A stretch of DNA of 5,587 nt from Paludibacteraceae bacterium (GTDB taxonomy: Bacteria; Bacteroidota; Bacteroidia; Bacteroidales; Paludibacteraceae). The notes under the pieces were generated by a model. It was not told where the DNA came from. It saw nothing but the letters and a program-made list of their open reading frames with translations, and made no database searches. Positions 1 through 5,546 of the stretch are shown here, piece by piece. The DNA is taken from assembly GCA_017646225.1 (NCBI GenBank), contig JAGCMZ010000015.1, forward strand, positions 1 through 5,587. Reading direction: 5' to 3'. Position 1 is the stretch's first letter. Every line of letters begins with the position of its first letter. The position numbers were made by a program, and so were the translations under genes.

Positions 1-649
1 CGGGGCTAAAGCCCATAGCAATGGCAAAAATAAAGGTAACGAAAATACCAATTTGTGCGGCTGAACCCAATAGCAAACATTTGGGATTAGCCAAGAGTGG
101 ACCAAAGTCGGTCATCGCACCTACGCCCACAAAGATAAGGCAAGGATAAATACCCAACTTAACACCTAAATACAGATAGTCTAACAGACCTGCCTCTTTG
201 GCCATTTCTGCCCAGTGTACATGACCACCTGCAAACAATTCGCTGTGGAACAATCCTGCATCGGGAATATTGGTTAGAATCATACCCATGGCAATGGGCA
301 ACAACAACAAGGGTTCAAATTGTTTTACTATAGCCAAGTATAGCAACAAGCAACCCACTGCAATCATTACTAGGTAGCGCCAGTTACCAGCTGCCCATCC
401 TGTAATGATTTTTGAAATCCCCATCGAGCCAAAGAAGTCTTCTAAGCTTCCTGAAACAGAAAGCGTATCGTCTTCTTCTAGCATTATGACCTCTGCATTG
501 TCTGTTGCAGTTTCGTTTTCTGAGATAAGCATGATTTGGTCGTCATAATTGGCCACAGAATCAGCTTCGGTAGTTTGAGCTACCGCCATGCTACCAAACG
601 AAGCACAAGCAAACAATAAGGTTACGATATAACGAAATATGTTTTTCAT
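1..649 (-). CDS. mmdB: Na+-translocating methylmalonyl-CoA (carboxylic acid) decarboxylase, beta subunit, N-terminal 216 residues (partial at left edge)
   Basis: Integral membrane subunit that decarboxylates carboxybiotin and couples it to Na+ export. The reading frame opens with ATG at 649 and is still open at base 1. Family hallmarks are visible in order: a first helix ending in LAIVKQFEPLLLLPIAMG (about residues 92-122), LTNIPDAG (125-132), a helix with KLGIYPCLIFVGVGAMTDFGPL (from residue 164) continuing LLANPK, and GSAAQIGIF (195-203). These match OadB/MmdB/GcdB proteins. The segment with the Na+-binding Asp (family motif GIIGGADGPTA) should lie just beyond the edge, so catalytic competence cannot be judged. 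It starts 11 bases after the biotin carrier stop. A strong Shine-Dalgarno TAAGGAG overlaps that stop codon, 7 bases before the ATG, which supports this start. Unusually, about 75-80 residues precede the conserved core. The residues alone cannot separate methylmalonyl-CoA from oxaloacetate or glutaconyl-CoA pumps; the neighbouring epimerase favours methylmalonyl-CoA. Confidence 0.93.
   Translation of the reverse strand, partial: MKNIFRYIVTLLFACASFGSMAVAQTTEADSVANYDDQIMLISENETATDNAEVIMLEEDDTLSVSGSLEDFFGSMGISKIITGWAAGNWRYLVMIAVGCLLLYLAIVKQFEPLLLLPIAMGMILTNIPDAGLFHSELFAGGHVHWAEMAKEAGLLDYLYLGVKLGIYPCLIFVGVGAMTDFGPLLANPKCLLLGSAAQIGIFVTFIFAIAMGFSP
425..649 (-). other. Signal-peptide-like and acidic N-terminal extension of the beta subunit
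   Basis: Residues 1-25 look like a signal peptide: basic start MKN..R, hydrophobic core IVTLLFACASFG, then MAVAQ with an AxA-like cleavage pattern. Residues 26-75 are strongly acidic (about 14 Asp/Glu) and nearly free of basic residues. The conserved beta-subunit core begins only at about residue 80. Classical OadB/MmdB proteins, as I know them, begin close to the first core helix. The segment may be a cleaved or uncleaved leader placing an acidic tail on the periplasmic side. This is inferred from composition, and a later start at an internal Met is possible but lacks the good Shine-Dalgarno seen at 649. Confidence 0.6.
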
Positions 650-654
650 ACGTA

Positions 655-661
655 CACTCCT
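655..661 (-). promoter_or_regulatory. Shine-Dalgarno of the beta subunit gene, overlapping the upstream stop codon
   Basis: On the minus strand the sequence reads TAAGGAGTGTACGTATG, where TAA ends the biotin carrier gene and ATG starts the beta subunit. AAGGAG lies 7 bases from the start. None of the other internal starts of this operon has such a site, so it may secure high or translationally coupled expression of the membrane subunit. The positions are seen directly; the coupling is inferred. Confidence 0.6.
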
Positions 662-1380
662 TATTCAATGTCCAACAATGCGTCGCCTTGCATCACGCTC
701 TTACCAGCTGCTGCATGCACAGCAGTTACTTTACCATCGCGTGGAGCAGGAATGTTGTTTTCCATTTTCATGGATTCAATTACCATAACGGTTTGACCAC
801 GTTTTACAGTATCGCCAACTGCAACTGCTACACTAACAATATTGCCAGGTAGCGGACTGGTTAACGACTTAGCACCGGCTACAGGTTTTGGGGCTGGTGC
901 AGGAGCTGGAGCCGCTTTAGGCGCTGCTTTTGGGACAGGAGCTGGAGCAGGTGCAGGAGCTTCTTCTTGACCTACAGCTTCAAATTCCAACAATGGATCG
1001 CCTTGCAAAATGCTTTGCTCTGCGCTTACCATAATAGCACGTACTACGCCATCGTTTTGAGCAGCAATGTTGTTTTCCATTTTCATGGATTCGATAACCA
1101 TCAAGGTATCACCACGTTTTACTACTTGTCCTTCGGCTACTACTACTTTTAATACTTTACCAGGAAGGGGCGATTTCATAACACCCGATACTGATTTTGA
1201 AGGAGCTGCAGCGGCAGGGGCTGCAATTGGACGACGAACGGCAGTTGCTTGCATTACATCGGCCTCTACTTCAACTACATACGATTTTCCGTTTACATTT
1301 ACGTTGGCTTTGCCATTTTCGGGAGCATCAATGCCCACTTCGTAAACATTACCGTTTATTGTGAATTTAAAATTTTTCAT
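661..1380 (-). CDS. mmdC: Biotin carrier (gamma) subunit of the decarboxylase with two tandem biotinyl domains
   Basis: Cytoplasmic carrier that takes the carboxyl group from methylmalonyl-CoA at the alpha subunit and delivers it to the membrane beta subunit. The 239 residues divide into an N-terminal beta-rich segment (1-45) typical of Bacteroidetes carriers, a short Ala/Pro linker (51-62), biotinyl domain A (about 66-134), a long Ala/Pro/Lys linker (about 139-170), and biotinyl domain B (about 171-239). Each domain holds VIESMKMENNI, placing the biotinylated lysines at K100 and K205, exactly 105 residues apart. The domains align without gaps; by hand count 39 of 69 positions are identical. 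The normal single-domain carrier is about 130-170 residues, so this one is clearly enlarged. It lies 24 bases after the OadG-type gene and 11 bases before the beta gene. No Shine-Dalgarno is evident; ATG at 1380 is chosen because it gives the usual MKNFKFTINGNVYEV-type N-terminus. Both sites look intact, so both could be biotinylated, but that is inferred. Confidence 0.94.
   Translation of the reverse strand: MKNFKFTINGNVYEVGIDAPENGKANVNVNGKSYVVEVEADVMQATAVRRPIAAPAAAAPSKSVSGVMKSPLPGKVLKVVVAEGQVVKRGDTLMVIESMKMENNIAAQNDGVVRAIMVSAEQSILQGDPLLEFEAVGQEEAPAPAPAPVPKAAPKAAPAPAPAPKPVAGAKSLTSPLPGNIVSVAVAVGDTVKRGQTVMVIESMKMENNIPAPRDGKVTAVHAAAGKSVMQGDALLDIE
664..870 (-). repeat. Biotinyl domain B, second copy of the internal tandem duplication
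   Basis: Codes residues 171-239, with the biotin-accepting lysine codon at 766-768. Domain B ends the protein as in ordinary single-domain carriers. Outside the biotinylation core it differs from domain A at many positions, for example GNIVSVAVAVGD against GKVLKVVVAEGQ. That suggests either an older duplication with a constrained core or local gene conversion of the core. Confidence 0.9.
871..966 (-). other. Ala/Pro/Lys-rich flexible linker between the two biotinyl domains
   Basis: Residues 139-170 begin EEAPAPAPAPVPK and continue as alternating Ala-Pro with a few Lys. This is the composition of the extended swinging-arm linkers in biotin carriers and in lipoyl-bearing E2 proteins. It presumably lets domain B move independently of domain A. 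The DNA is correspondingly repetitive, built of GCTCC/TGCACC-like units, and may be prone to length change. Confidence 0.8.
979..1185 (-). repeat. Biotinyl domain A, first copy of an internal tandem duplication
   Basis: Codes residues 66-134 of the biotin carrier, with the biotin-accepting lysine codon at 1081-1083. Together with domain B it forms a 69-residue repeat at an offset of exactly 315 bases. The most conserved core (1066-1092) is identical over 27 bases to 751-777, and extending this to 1059-1092 adds only one mismatch. Confidence 0.9.
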
Positions 1381-1404
1381 TGTTCATTGACTGTTTACTC
1401 GTTA

Positions 1405-1761
1405 TTAACGAATTAAATTATTGATACCAAATGTTTTAGAAGACCATGCCGAATTTGGATCCGACACAATGGTAAGGACTTTACTTTCGTTGTCGTGAGC
1501 CGACTCCTTGCTCAATTGGATGGCCATGGCAATGGCAGCCAATTCTTCGCCTGTAATTTCAACAGGTTCTGTAGCATTAGGAGTAGGAACAACCGCTACT
1601 GGTTTTAGGTTGGTTTCTTTTTTAGGTGCATTGGCACGAACCATAATGGCCCCAAAGCCCATCAACACAAAAACCAAAAGGATCAACAACACTACAACTA
1701 GACCAAAACCAATAAGGGTAATGATCCAAGCATTTGTCCAGTTTACTGCTAATAATACCAT
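1405..1761 (-). CDS. OadG-family small membrane subunit (delta/gamma) of the Na+-pumping decarboxylase
   Basis: A 118-residue protein that anchors and assembles the decarboxylase complex. It has one transmembrane helix (about residues 13-41), then a soluble cytoplasmic tail. The tail shows features of the OadG/MmdD family as found in Bacteroidetes: GEELAAIAMAIQL (71-83), a His-Asp pair (89-90), VLTI (95-98) and SAWSSKTFG (104-112) near the C-terminus. The family role is to hold the alpha subunit and biotin carrier to the membrane beta subunit; in the Klebsiella oxaloacetate pump the tail also binds Zn2+. Its position, 11 bases after the alpha gene and 24 bases before the carrier gene, fits. 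The ATG at 1761 has no strong Shine-Dalgarno, and MVLLAVNWTNAW is slightly longer than the usual N-terminus, but no better start is visible. Names vary (oadG or mmdD), so no symbol is given. Confidence 0.88.
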   Translation of the reverse strand: MVLLAVNWTNAWIITLIGFGLVVVLLILLVFVLMGFGAIMVRANAPKKETNLKPVAVVPTPNATEPVEITGEELAAIAMAIQLSKESAHDNESKVLTIVSDPNSAWSSKTFGINNLIR

Positions 1762-1772
1762 AACTACTTAAA

Positions 1773-3329
1773 TTATAAAGGAATATTAGAGTGTTTCTTC
1801 AACGGATTGGTTAGTCGTTTGTTTTTCAACGACTCGAATGCACGAATAACACGGAAACGTGTATTGCGTGGTTCAATTACATCGTCAATGTAACCCATAG
1901 AAGCTGCTTGATATGGATTAGCGAATTTATCGCGGTATTCAGCTTCTTTTTCGGCAATGAATTTAGCACGTTCGTCTTTGTCTTCGATGGCTGCGATAGC
2001 TTTGGCTTGCAATACCTCTACAGCACCAGAAGGACCCATAACGGCAATTTCGGCACCTGGCCATGCGTAATTGAAGTCGCCACGCAATTGTTTACAGCTC
2101 ATTACGATGTGCGAACCACCGTACGATTTACGAATGGTAACGGTTACTTTAGGAACAGTAGCCTCGCCGTAAGCAAACATCAATTTAGCTCCGTGTACAA
2201 TGATACCAGCGTATTCTTGACCTGTACCAGGCAAGAAACCAGGAACGTCTACCAAAGTCAAAATTGGAATATTGAACGCATCGCAGAAACGTACAAAGCG
2301 AGCAGCTTTACGAGATGCGTCGCAGTCCAATACACCGGCTAGGCACATAGGTTGGTTAGCGATGATACCGGTAGATACACCGTTAAAGCGACCAAATGCA
2401 CAAATGATGTTAGGAGCGTATTCAGGTTGGATTTCCAATACATCGTTGTTGTCTACGATAGAAGTGATGATTTCTTTCATATCGTAGGGTTTGTTTGGAT
2501 TGTCAGGAACCAAGGTATTCAAAACATCGTCGATGCGGTTAACTGGGTCTTCGCATGGAACAATAGGAGCACTTTCCATGTTATTTTGAGGAATGAACGA
2601 CATCAAGCGACGTACAGTTGCCAAGCCATCTTGTTCGTTTTCGGCACGGAAGTGAGCCACACCGGTTTTGGTTGCGTGCACAGCAGCACCACCCAATTCG
2701 TCAACCGATACGTTTTCGCCAGTTACCGATTTCACTACTTTAGGACCAGTAATGAACATGTAGCTGTTTTCTTCGGTCATCATGATAAAGTCGGTCAATG
2801 CAGGAGAATATACTGCTCCACCAGCACAAGGACCAAAAATCAACGAAATTTGAGGAACTACACCCGAAGCCAAGATATTGCGTTCAAAAATTTCTGCATA
2901 GCCAGCCAAAGCGTTAGGACCTTCTTGGATACGTGCACCACCCGAGTCGTTGATACCGATAATAGGAGCACCCACTTTCATGGCTTTGTCCATTACGTGA
3001 CAAATTTTTAGCGCTACAGTTTCTGACAAAGAACCACCGAATACGGTAAAGTCTTGTGCAAAAACAAATACCAAGCGTCCGTCAATGGTACCTTGACCAA
3101 CTACCACGCCGTCGCCCAAAAATTTGTCTTTGTCCATGCCAAAGTTGGTGCAACGATGGGTTACAAACATATCCATTTCTTCGAAACTACCTTCGTCCAA
3201 AAGCATTTCGATGCGTTCGCGAGCGGTAAGTTTACCTTTGCTGTGTTGCGAATCAATTCTTTTTTGACCGCCTCCCAAACGAGCTTTTTCGCGTAGCTCA
3301 ATTAGGTTTTGAATTTTATCTGTTGCCAT
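1773..3329 (-). CDS. mmdA: Methylmalonyl-CoA decarboxylase alpha subunit (biotin-dependent acyl-CoA carboxyltransferase)
   Basis: Cytoplasmic carboxyltransferase that moves the carboxyl group of methylmalonyl-CoA to biotin on the carrier, releasing propionyl-CoA. At 518 residues it has the full family length, with the two crotonase-like halves expected. The N-half has KGKLTARERIEMLLDEGSF (31-49), the acyl-CoA oxyanion motif SGGARIQEG (129-137) and GPCAGGAVYSPALTDF (166-181). The C-half has DVPGFLPGTGQE (361-372), the carboxybiotin-side glycine pair in KSYGGSH (401-407) and AWPGAEIAVMGP (422-433). All look intact. The family also includes propionyl-CoA and acetyl-CoA carboxylase beta chains. 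The decarboxylase call rests on the adjacent membrane beta and OadG-type genes, the epimerase 21 bases upstream, and the absence of a biotin carboxylase gene. The start at 3329 gives the standard N-terminus (IQNLIELREKARLGGGQKRI). There is no clear Shine-Dalgarno; the leader is AT-only around the start. Confidence 0.95.
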   Translation of the reverse strand: MATDKIQNLIELREKARLGGGQKRIDSQHSKGKLTARERIEMLLDEGSFEEMDMFVTHRCTNFGMDKDKFLGDGVVVGQGTIDGRLVFVFAQDFTVFGGSLSETVALKICHVMDKAMKVGAPIIGINDSGGARIQEGPNALAGYAEIFERNILASGVVPQISLIFGPCAGGAVYSPALTDFIMMTEENSYMFITGPKVVKSVTGENVSVDELGGAAVHATKTGVAHFRAENEQDGLATVRRLMSFIPQNNMESAPIVPCEDPVNRIDDVLNTLVPDNPNKPYDMKEIITSIVDNNDVLEIQPEYAPNIICAFGRFNGVSTGIIANQPMCLAGVLDCDASRKAARFVRFCDAFNIPILTLVDVPGFLPGTGQEYAGIIVHGAKLMFAYGEATVPKVTVTIRKSYGGSHIVMSCKQLRGDFNYAWPGAEIAVMGPSGAVEVLQAKAIAAIEDKDERAKFIAEKEAEYRDKFANPYQAASMGYIDDVIEPRNTRFRVIRAFESLKNKRLTNPLKKHSNIPL

Positions 3330-3350
3330 TATTATGTAATAATTAGTTCT

Positions 3351-3761
3351 TTATTTTTTTTCGCAGAATTCGGTCAAAATACCTGCAGTTGATTTTGGGT
3401 GAAGGAATGCAATGGTCATGCCTTCTGCACCTGCACGAGGAGTGTTGTCGATTAGTTGAACGCCTTTGTCTGCTACTTCTTGCAAACGAGCTTCGATGTC
3501 ATTTACTGCGTAAGCAATGTGATGAAAACCACCGCGACCACCGTTTTTCTCGATGAATTTAGCTACAGTGCTTTCGGGGCTGGTTGGTTCCAAAAGTTCG
3601 ATTTTTACTTCACCAACTTTCAAGAAAGCGGTTTTTACTTTTTGATCGGCTACTTCTTCAATAGCATAGCAGGTTAAACCCAACACTCCTTCGTAGTAAG
3701 GAAGTGCTTCTGCAATACTTGGAACTGCAATTCCAAGGTGTTCAATTTTTGTTGGAATCAT
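3351..3761 (-). CDS. mce: Methylmalonyl-CoA epimerase
   Basis: Interconverts (R)- and (S)-methylmalonyl-CoA, linking the B12-dependent mutase (R form) to the decarboxylase (S form). The 136 residues form one vicinal-oxygen-chelate protein with two paired modules: IEHLGIAVPSIAEALPYYEG (6-25) opens the first and FHHIAYAVNDIEARL (79-93) the second. By comparison with the Propionibacterium enzyme, the metal ligands should be H8, E55 (in KIELLEP), H81 and E131 (in LTEF); all four are present. STVAKFI (65-71) and HPKSTAGIL (121-129) are also family signatures. A longer frame reaches upstream to 3878, but those 39 extra residues overlap the neighbour and match nothing; ATG at 3761 gives the normal length and N-terminus (MIPTKIEHLG). 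It starts 34 bases after the transferase stop, and its leader is largely an octamer repeat. Confidence 0.95.
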   Translation of the reverse strand: MIPTKIEHLGIAVPSIAEALPYYEGVLGLTCYAIEEVADQKVKTAFLKVGEVKIELLEPTSPESTVAKFIEKNGGRGGFHHIAYAVNDIEARLQEVADKGVQLIDNTPRAGAEGMTIAFLHPKSTAGILTEFCEKK

Positions 3762-3770
3762 AATGTATTT

Positions 3771-3802
3771 GTTTATGTGTTTATGTGTTAATGTGTTAAT
3801 GT
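3771..3802 (-). repeat. Four-unit octamer tandem repeat in the epimerase leader
   Basis: On the plus strand the units are GTTTATGT, GTTTATGT, GTTAATGT, GTTAATGT; in the direction of transcription, ACACATTA twice then ACACATAA twice. The array fills most of the gap between the transferase stop (3796-3798, itself inside a unit) and the epimerase start at 3761. The first unit supplies the last His codon and stop of the transferase. Imperfect continuation is seen on both sides. A change of copy number would alter the distance between the two genes by 8 bases without touching either protein, provided the first unit stays. Confidence 0.85.
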
Positions 3803-4821
3803 GTATGTTTGTAACTGAGTAAATGACCTCCCATTTTTTTGCGTTTGTACAACAAATAAAATACGGCCAAACTAACAACGATGGGCCATATAATAAGATG
3901 TTGGTACAAAATAGGCATGTGATAATAGTTCATCAAGAACAAACTCATTCCTATGATAAGTTGAATACCACCATAGAATGACGAAACTAGTACGTGGTTG
4001 CGTTTACCCTCGTTGCAAAGCAATTGAAACAAGTGAATGCGGTGTGGCTGGAAAATATTTTCGCCAGCGAACAAACGTTGCAAGATGGTTAACCCCGCTT
4101 CTACAAAAATCATGGTATAAAGCGACAAATAAACAAAACTACGTGAGTGCACCATCAATTTAAGAAGCAAGTATGTCATCACAAAACCTACTGCGATAGC
4201 CCCTACATCGCCCGAGAAACACTTGGCTTGTTTTCTAGCATTATAGAACATGAAGATAAACGTAGGTATTAACGTAAAGTAGAACAGTTCGTTGTCGGCA
4301 TATTTTACCACGTAGTTATTGATCAACCACATGGGAATCAACGAGGACAACACCAAAGAACCCAACATACCATTCAAACCATCCATAAAGTTATACATGT
4401 TGAGCAAACCAATAGAAAAGCCCCACATCATAACAACCGACATCCAAAAAGTAGCGGCATGCACCATGTACATTGAGTTTGTTTCTATTTGTACCTGCCA
4501 CATCATCAGTGCAATAGCTACAATTTGTACCATCAGTCGCCACAAAAACCACACTTCCTCTAAATCGTCTATAAAACTGATAATGGACAGTATTGTTAAT
4601 CCAATAAAGAAAAACCAAGGGAAAGGTTCGGCGGCGTAACAAGCCCTGTAAACAGCGTAAGCTATGTACGAAAAGAAGAAAATAAAACCGGCTCCTGTTA
4701 CAACGGGTTGAGAGTGCGAACTACGATGATTTACACCTGCCAACATATTGCGCTTTCTGGCTAACGGAAAGTACAATTGCAAGAGCAACACCAAGACTAC
4801 AATTGTTATAATATAAATCAT
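3796..4821 (-). CDS. MraY/WecA-type polyprenyl-phosphate sugar-1-phosphate transferase (glycosyltransferase family 4)
   Basis: Integral membrane enzyme expected to move a sugar-1-phosphate from a UDP-sugar onto undecaprenyl phosphate, the first step of a cell-surface glycan. The 341 residues are almost continuous hydrophobic helices (about ten) joined by short loops that carry the family motifs. These are NHRSSHSQPVVTGAG (31-45), the Asp pair IDDLEEVWFLWRLMVQ (84-99), the catalytic loop NMYNFMDGLNG (141-151), SGDVGAIAVGF (203-213), and the nucleotide-side loop QPHRIHLFQLL (258-268). The pattern is nearer WecA/WbpL-type surface-polysaccharide initiators than MraY; the exact sugar cannot be read. 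It is the first gene of the leftward block, preceding the epimerase by 34 bases, although it has no metabolic link to the decarboxylase. At residue 240 a Glu stands where, from memory, many relatives have Asp (family VDxxxTL; here VEAGLTIL). ATG at 4821 fits the usual hydrophobic N-terminus. Confidence 0.9.
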   Translation of the reverse strand: MIYIITIVVLVLLLQLYFPLARKRNMLAGVNHRSSHSQPVVTGAGFIFFFSYIAYAVYRACYAAEPFPWFFFIGLTILSIISFIDDLEEVWFLWRLMVQIVAIALMMWQVQIETNSMYMVHAATFWMSVVMMWGFSIGLLNMYNFMDGLNGMLGSLVLSSLIPMWLINNYVVKYADNELFYFTLIPTFIFMFYNARKQAKCFSGDVGAIAVGFVMTYLLLKLMVHSRSFVYLSLYTMIFVEAGLTILQRLFAGENIFQPHRIHLFQLLCNEGKRNHVLVSSFYGGIQLIIGMSLFLMNYYHMPILYQHLIIWPIVVSLAVFYLLYKRKKMGGHLLSYKHTH

Positions 4822-4860
4822 GTTACGTAGAGTGCTTTATGATTCTTTTATATTGAACTA

Positions 4861-4868
4861 CAAAAATA
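4861..4868 (-). promoter_or_regulatory. Candidate leftward promoter -7 box of the transferase-decarboxylase operon
   Basis: On the minus strand 4868-4861 reads TATTTTTG, matching the Bacteroidetes -7 consensus TAnnTTTG, about 40 bases before the transferase ATG. The upstream element is poor: TTG triplets lie 16 and 22 bases away (4887-4885, 4893-4891) rather than at the preferred spacing of about 19-20. The region is AT-rich, so chance matches are likely. Confidence 0.35.
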
Positions 4869-4926
4869 CAAAATATAATTCTAACAAGCGCAAGTTTTTT
4901 AGTCAAAATCGTATCTTCTATTTTTT

Positions 4927-4958
4927 TTTGGGATTTTATCAATTTTGCCGTATTTTTG
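4927..4958 (+). promoter_or_regulatory. Rightward Bacteroidetes-type promoter for the Yip1-smpB genes
   Basis: TTTG at 4927-4930, a 20-base spacer, then TATTTTTG at 4951-4958: a full match to the TTTG / TAnnTTTG consensus of the Bacteroidetes primary sigma factor. Transcription would begin near 4965, giving a leader of about 35 bases before the ATG at 5000. It also argues that the Yip1 gene cannot start at the upstream ATG at 4820. Confidence 0.6.
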
Positions 4959-4999
4959 TATTTTGCACCGAGTGTATCATTGCGATTTTCATTCCAAGT

Positions 5000-5542
5000 A
5001 TGAAAGATTTTATTAGCTACATAAAACTCATCAAAGAGCCCACTGACACCTGGAAGGGATTGGCCCAAAAGACAACGCATCAGAACGTCAAAACCGCCTA
5101 CCTTTTGCTGTTGCTTATTGTTCCTTTTTCGGTTGCGGGAAAACTAATTGCCATTGCCGAGCTAAATTGGAATATACTTATTAGCAACGCATTAGCCACA
5201 TTAGTAGCTTCTTTTGTAGGGTTGCATATAGCTAGTTCTGTTTGCAAAATCTACTACGACAAGGTTGGCAGTCAAAGCAAATCATACAGCGACTGTTTGC
5301 AATACGTGGCTTATGCATCGGTTGCCATTTATGCCACGATATGGTTGGTAGAAATAACGCAAATGTCCATTTTCTGGCTTTGCTCTTTGTACACATTAAA
5401 AATTGTACTGGAAAGCGTTCAATCCAAATTTATAGCGATAGACGAAGAAAAGAAACTTACATTTGTTTGGGTAATCACCAGTATTTTGATTGCATCGTTC
5501 TTTTTGATGCAATATATTTTAGGAATGATGGTAAAAGGTTAA
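5000..5542 (+). CDS. Yip1-family (DUF1282-like) five-helix membrane protein of unknown function
   Basis: A 180-residue integral membrane protein. A short soluble N-terminus (KLIKEPTDTWKGLAQ, residues 9-23) has the 'lysine-x-Pro-x-x-x-Trp' look typical of bacterial Yip1-domain proteins. About five transmembrane helices follow, near 32-52, 58-82, 102-118, 122-140 and 155-176. A Tyr/Ala-rich YVAYASVAIYATIWL (102-116) is at the third helix, as in that family. Its function in bacteria is not established and no catalytic residues can be named. The frame is open back to 4820, but the predicted promoter lies inside that extension and the extra 60 residues look like translated intergenic AT-rich DNA, so ATG at 5000 is preferred. 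No Shine-Dalgarno is seen. The next gene follows after four bases and is probably co-transcribed. Confidence 0.8.
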   Translation: MKDFISYIKLIKEPTDTWKGLAQKTTHQNVKTAYLLLLLIVPFSVAGKLIAIAELNWNILISNALATLVASFVGLHIASSVCKIYYDKVGSQSKSYSDCLQYVAYASVAIYATIWLVEITQMSIFWLCSLYTLKIVLESVQSKFIAIDEEKKLTFVWVITSILIASFFLMQYILGMMVKG

Positions 5543-5546
5543 AAAC

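Larger units (their letters stand above)
4822..4999. other. Divergent intergenic region
   Basis: These 178 bases separate the leftward transferase operon from the rightward Yip1 and smpB genes. The region is very AT-rich, with a T run at 4920-4929. It should hold the promoters for both directions. Reading frames that cross it in either direction show no family features and are taken as chance extensions. Confidence 0.7.

Noticed and set aside
1908..3296. Several plus-strand frames opposite the alpha subunit gene
   Set aside because: They are antisense shadows of a strongly conserved full-length gene, with no recognisable motifs or plausible starts.
3328..3343. AT-only inverted repeat (7-base arms, 2-base centre) at the alpha subunit start
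   Set aside because: ATTATTA-CA-TAATAAT is a perfect short palindrome, but in such AT-rich DNA it is likely chance. The arms are too weak to form a useful hairpin, and no known operator matches.
3762..3878. Upstream extension of the epimerase frame to an ATG at 3878
   Set aside because: The extra 39 residues overlap the transferase C-terminus in another frame and include translated octamer repeat (HINTLTHKHINK). Epimerases of this family begin right at the IEHLGIAV strand, as with the ATG at 3761.
4920..4929. T run as a possible transcription terminator
   Set aside because: No GC-rich stem precedes it on either strand, and it sits directly at the -33 element of the rightward promoter in a divergent region where no terminator is needed.
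4820..4999. Upstream extension of the Yip1 reading frame to an ATG at 4820
   Set aside because: The extra 60 residues are Phe/Tyr/Asn/Lys-rich, as expected from translated AT-rich spacer. The best promoter lies within this stretch, and the ATG overlaps the start codon of the transferase on the other strand.
4823..5080. Minus-strand frame of 85 codons across the divergent region
   Set aside because: It overlaps the Yip1 start and the spacer, has no family features, and is explained by AT-rich spacer plus antisense of the Yip1 N-terminus.
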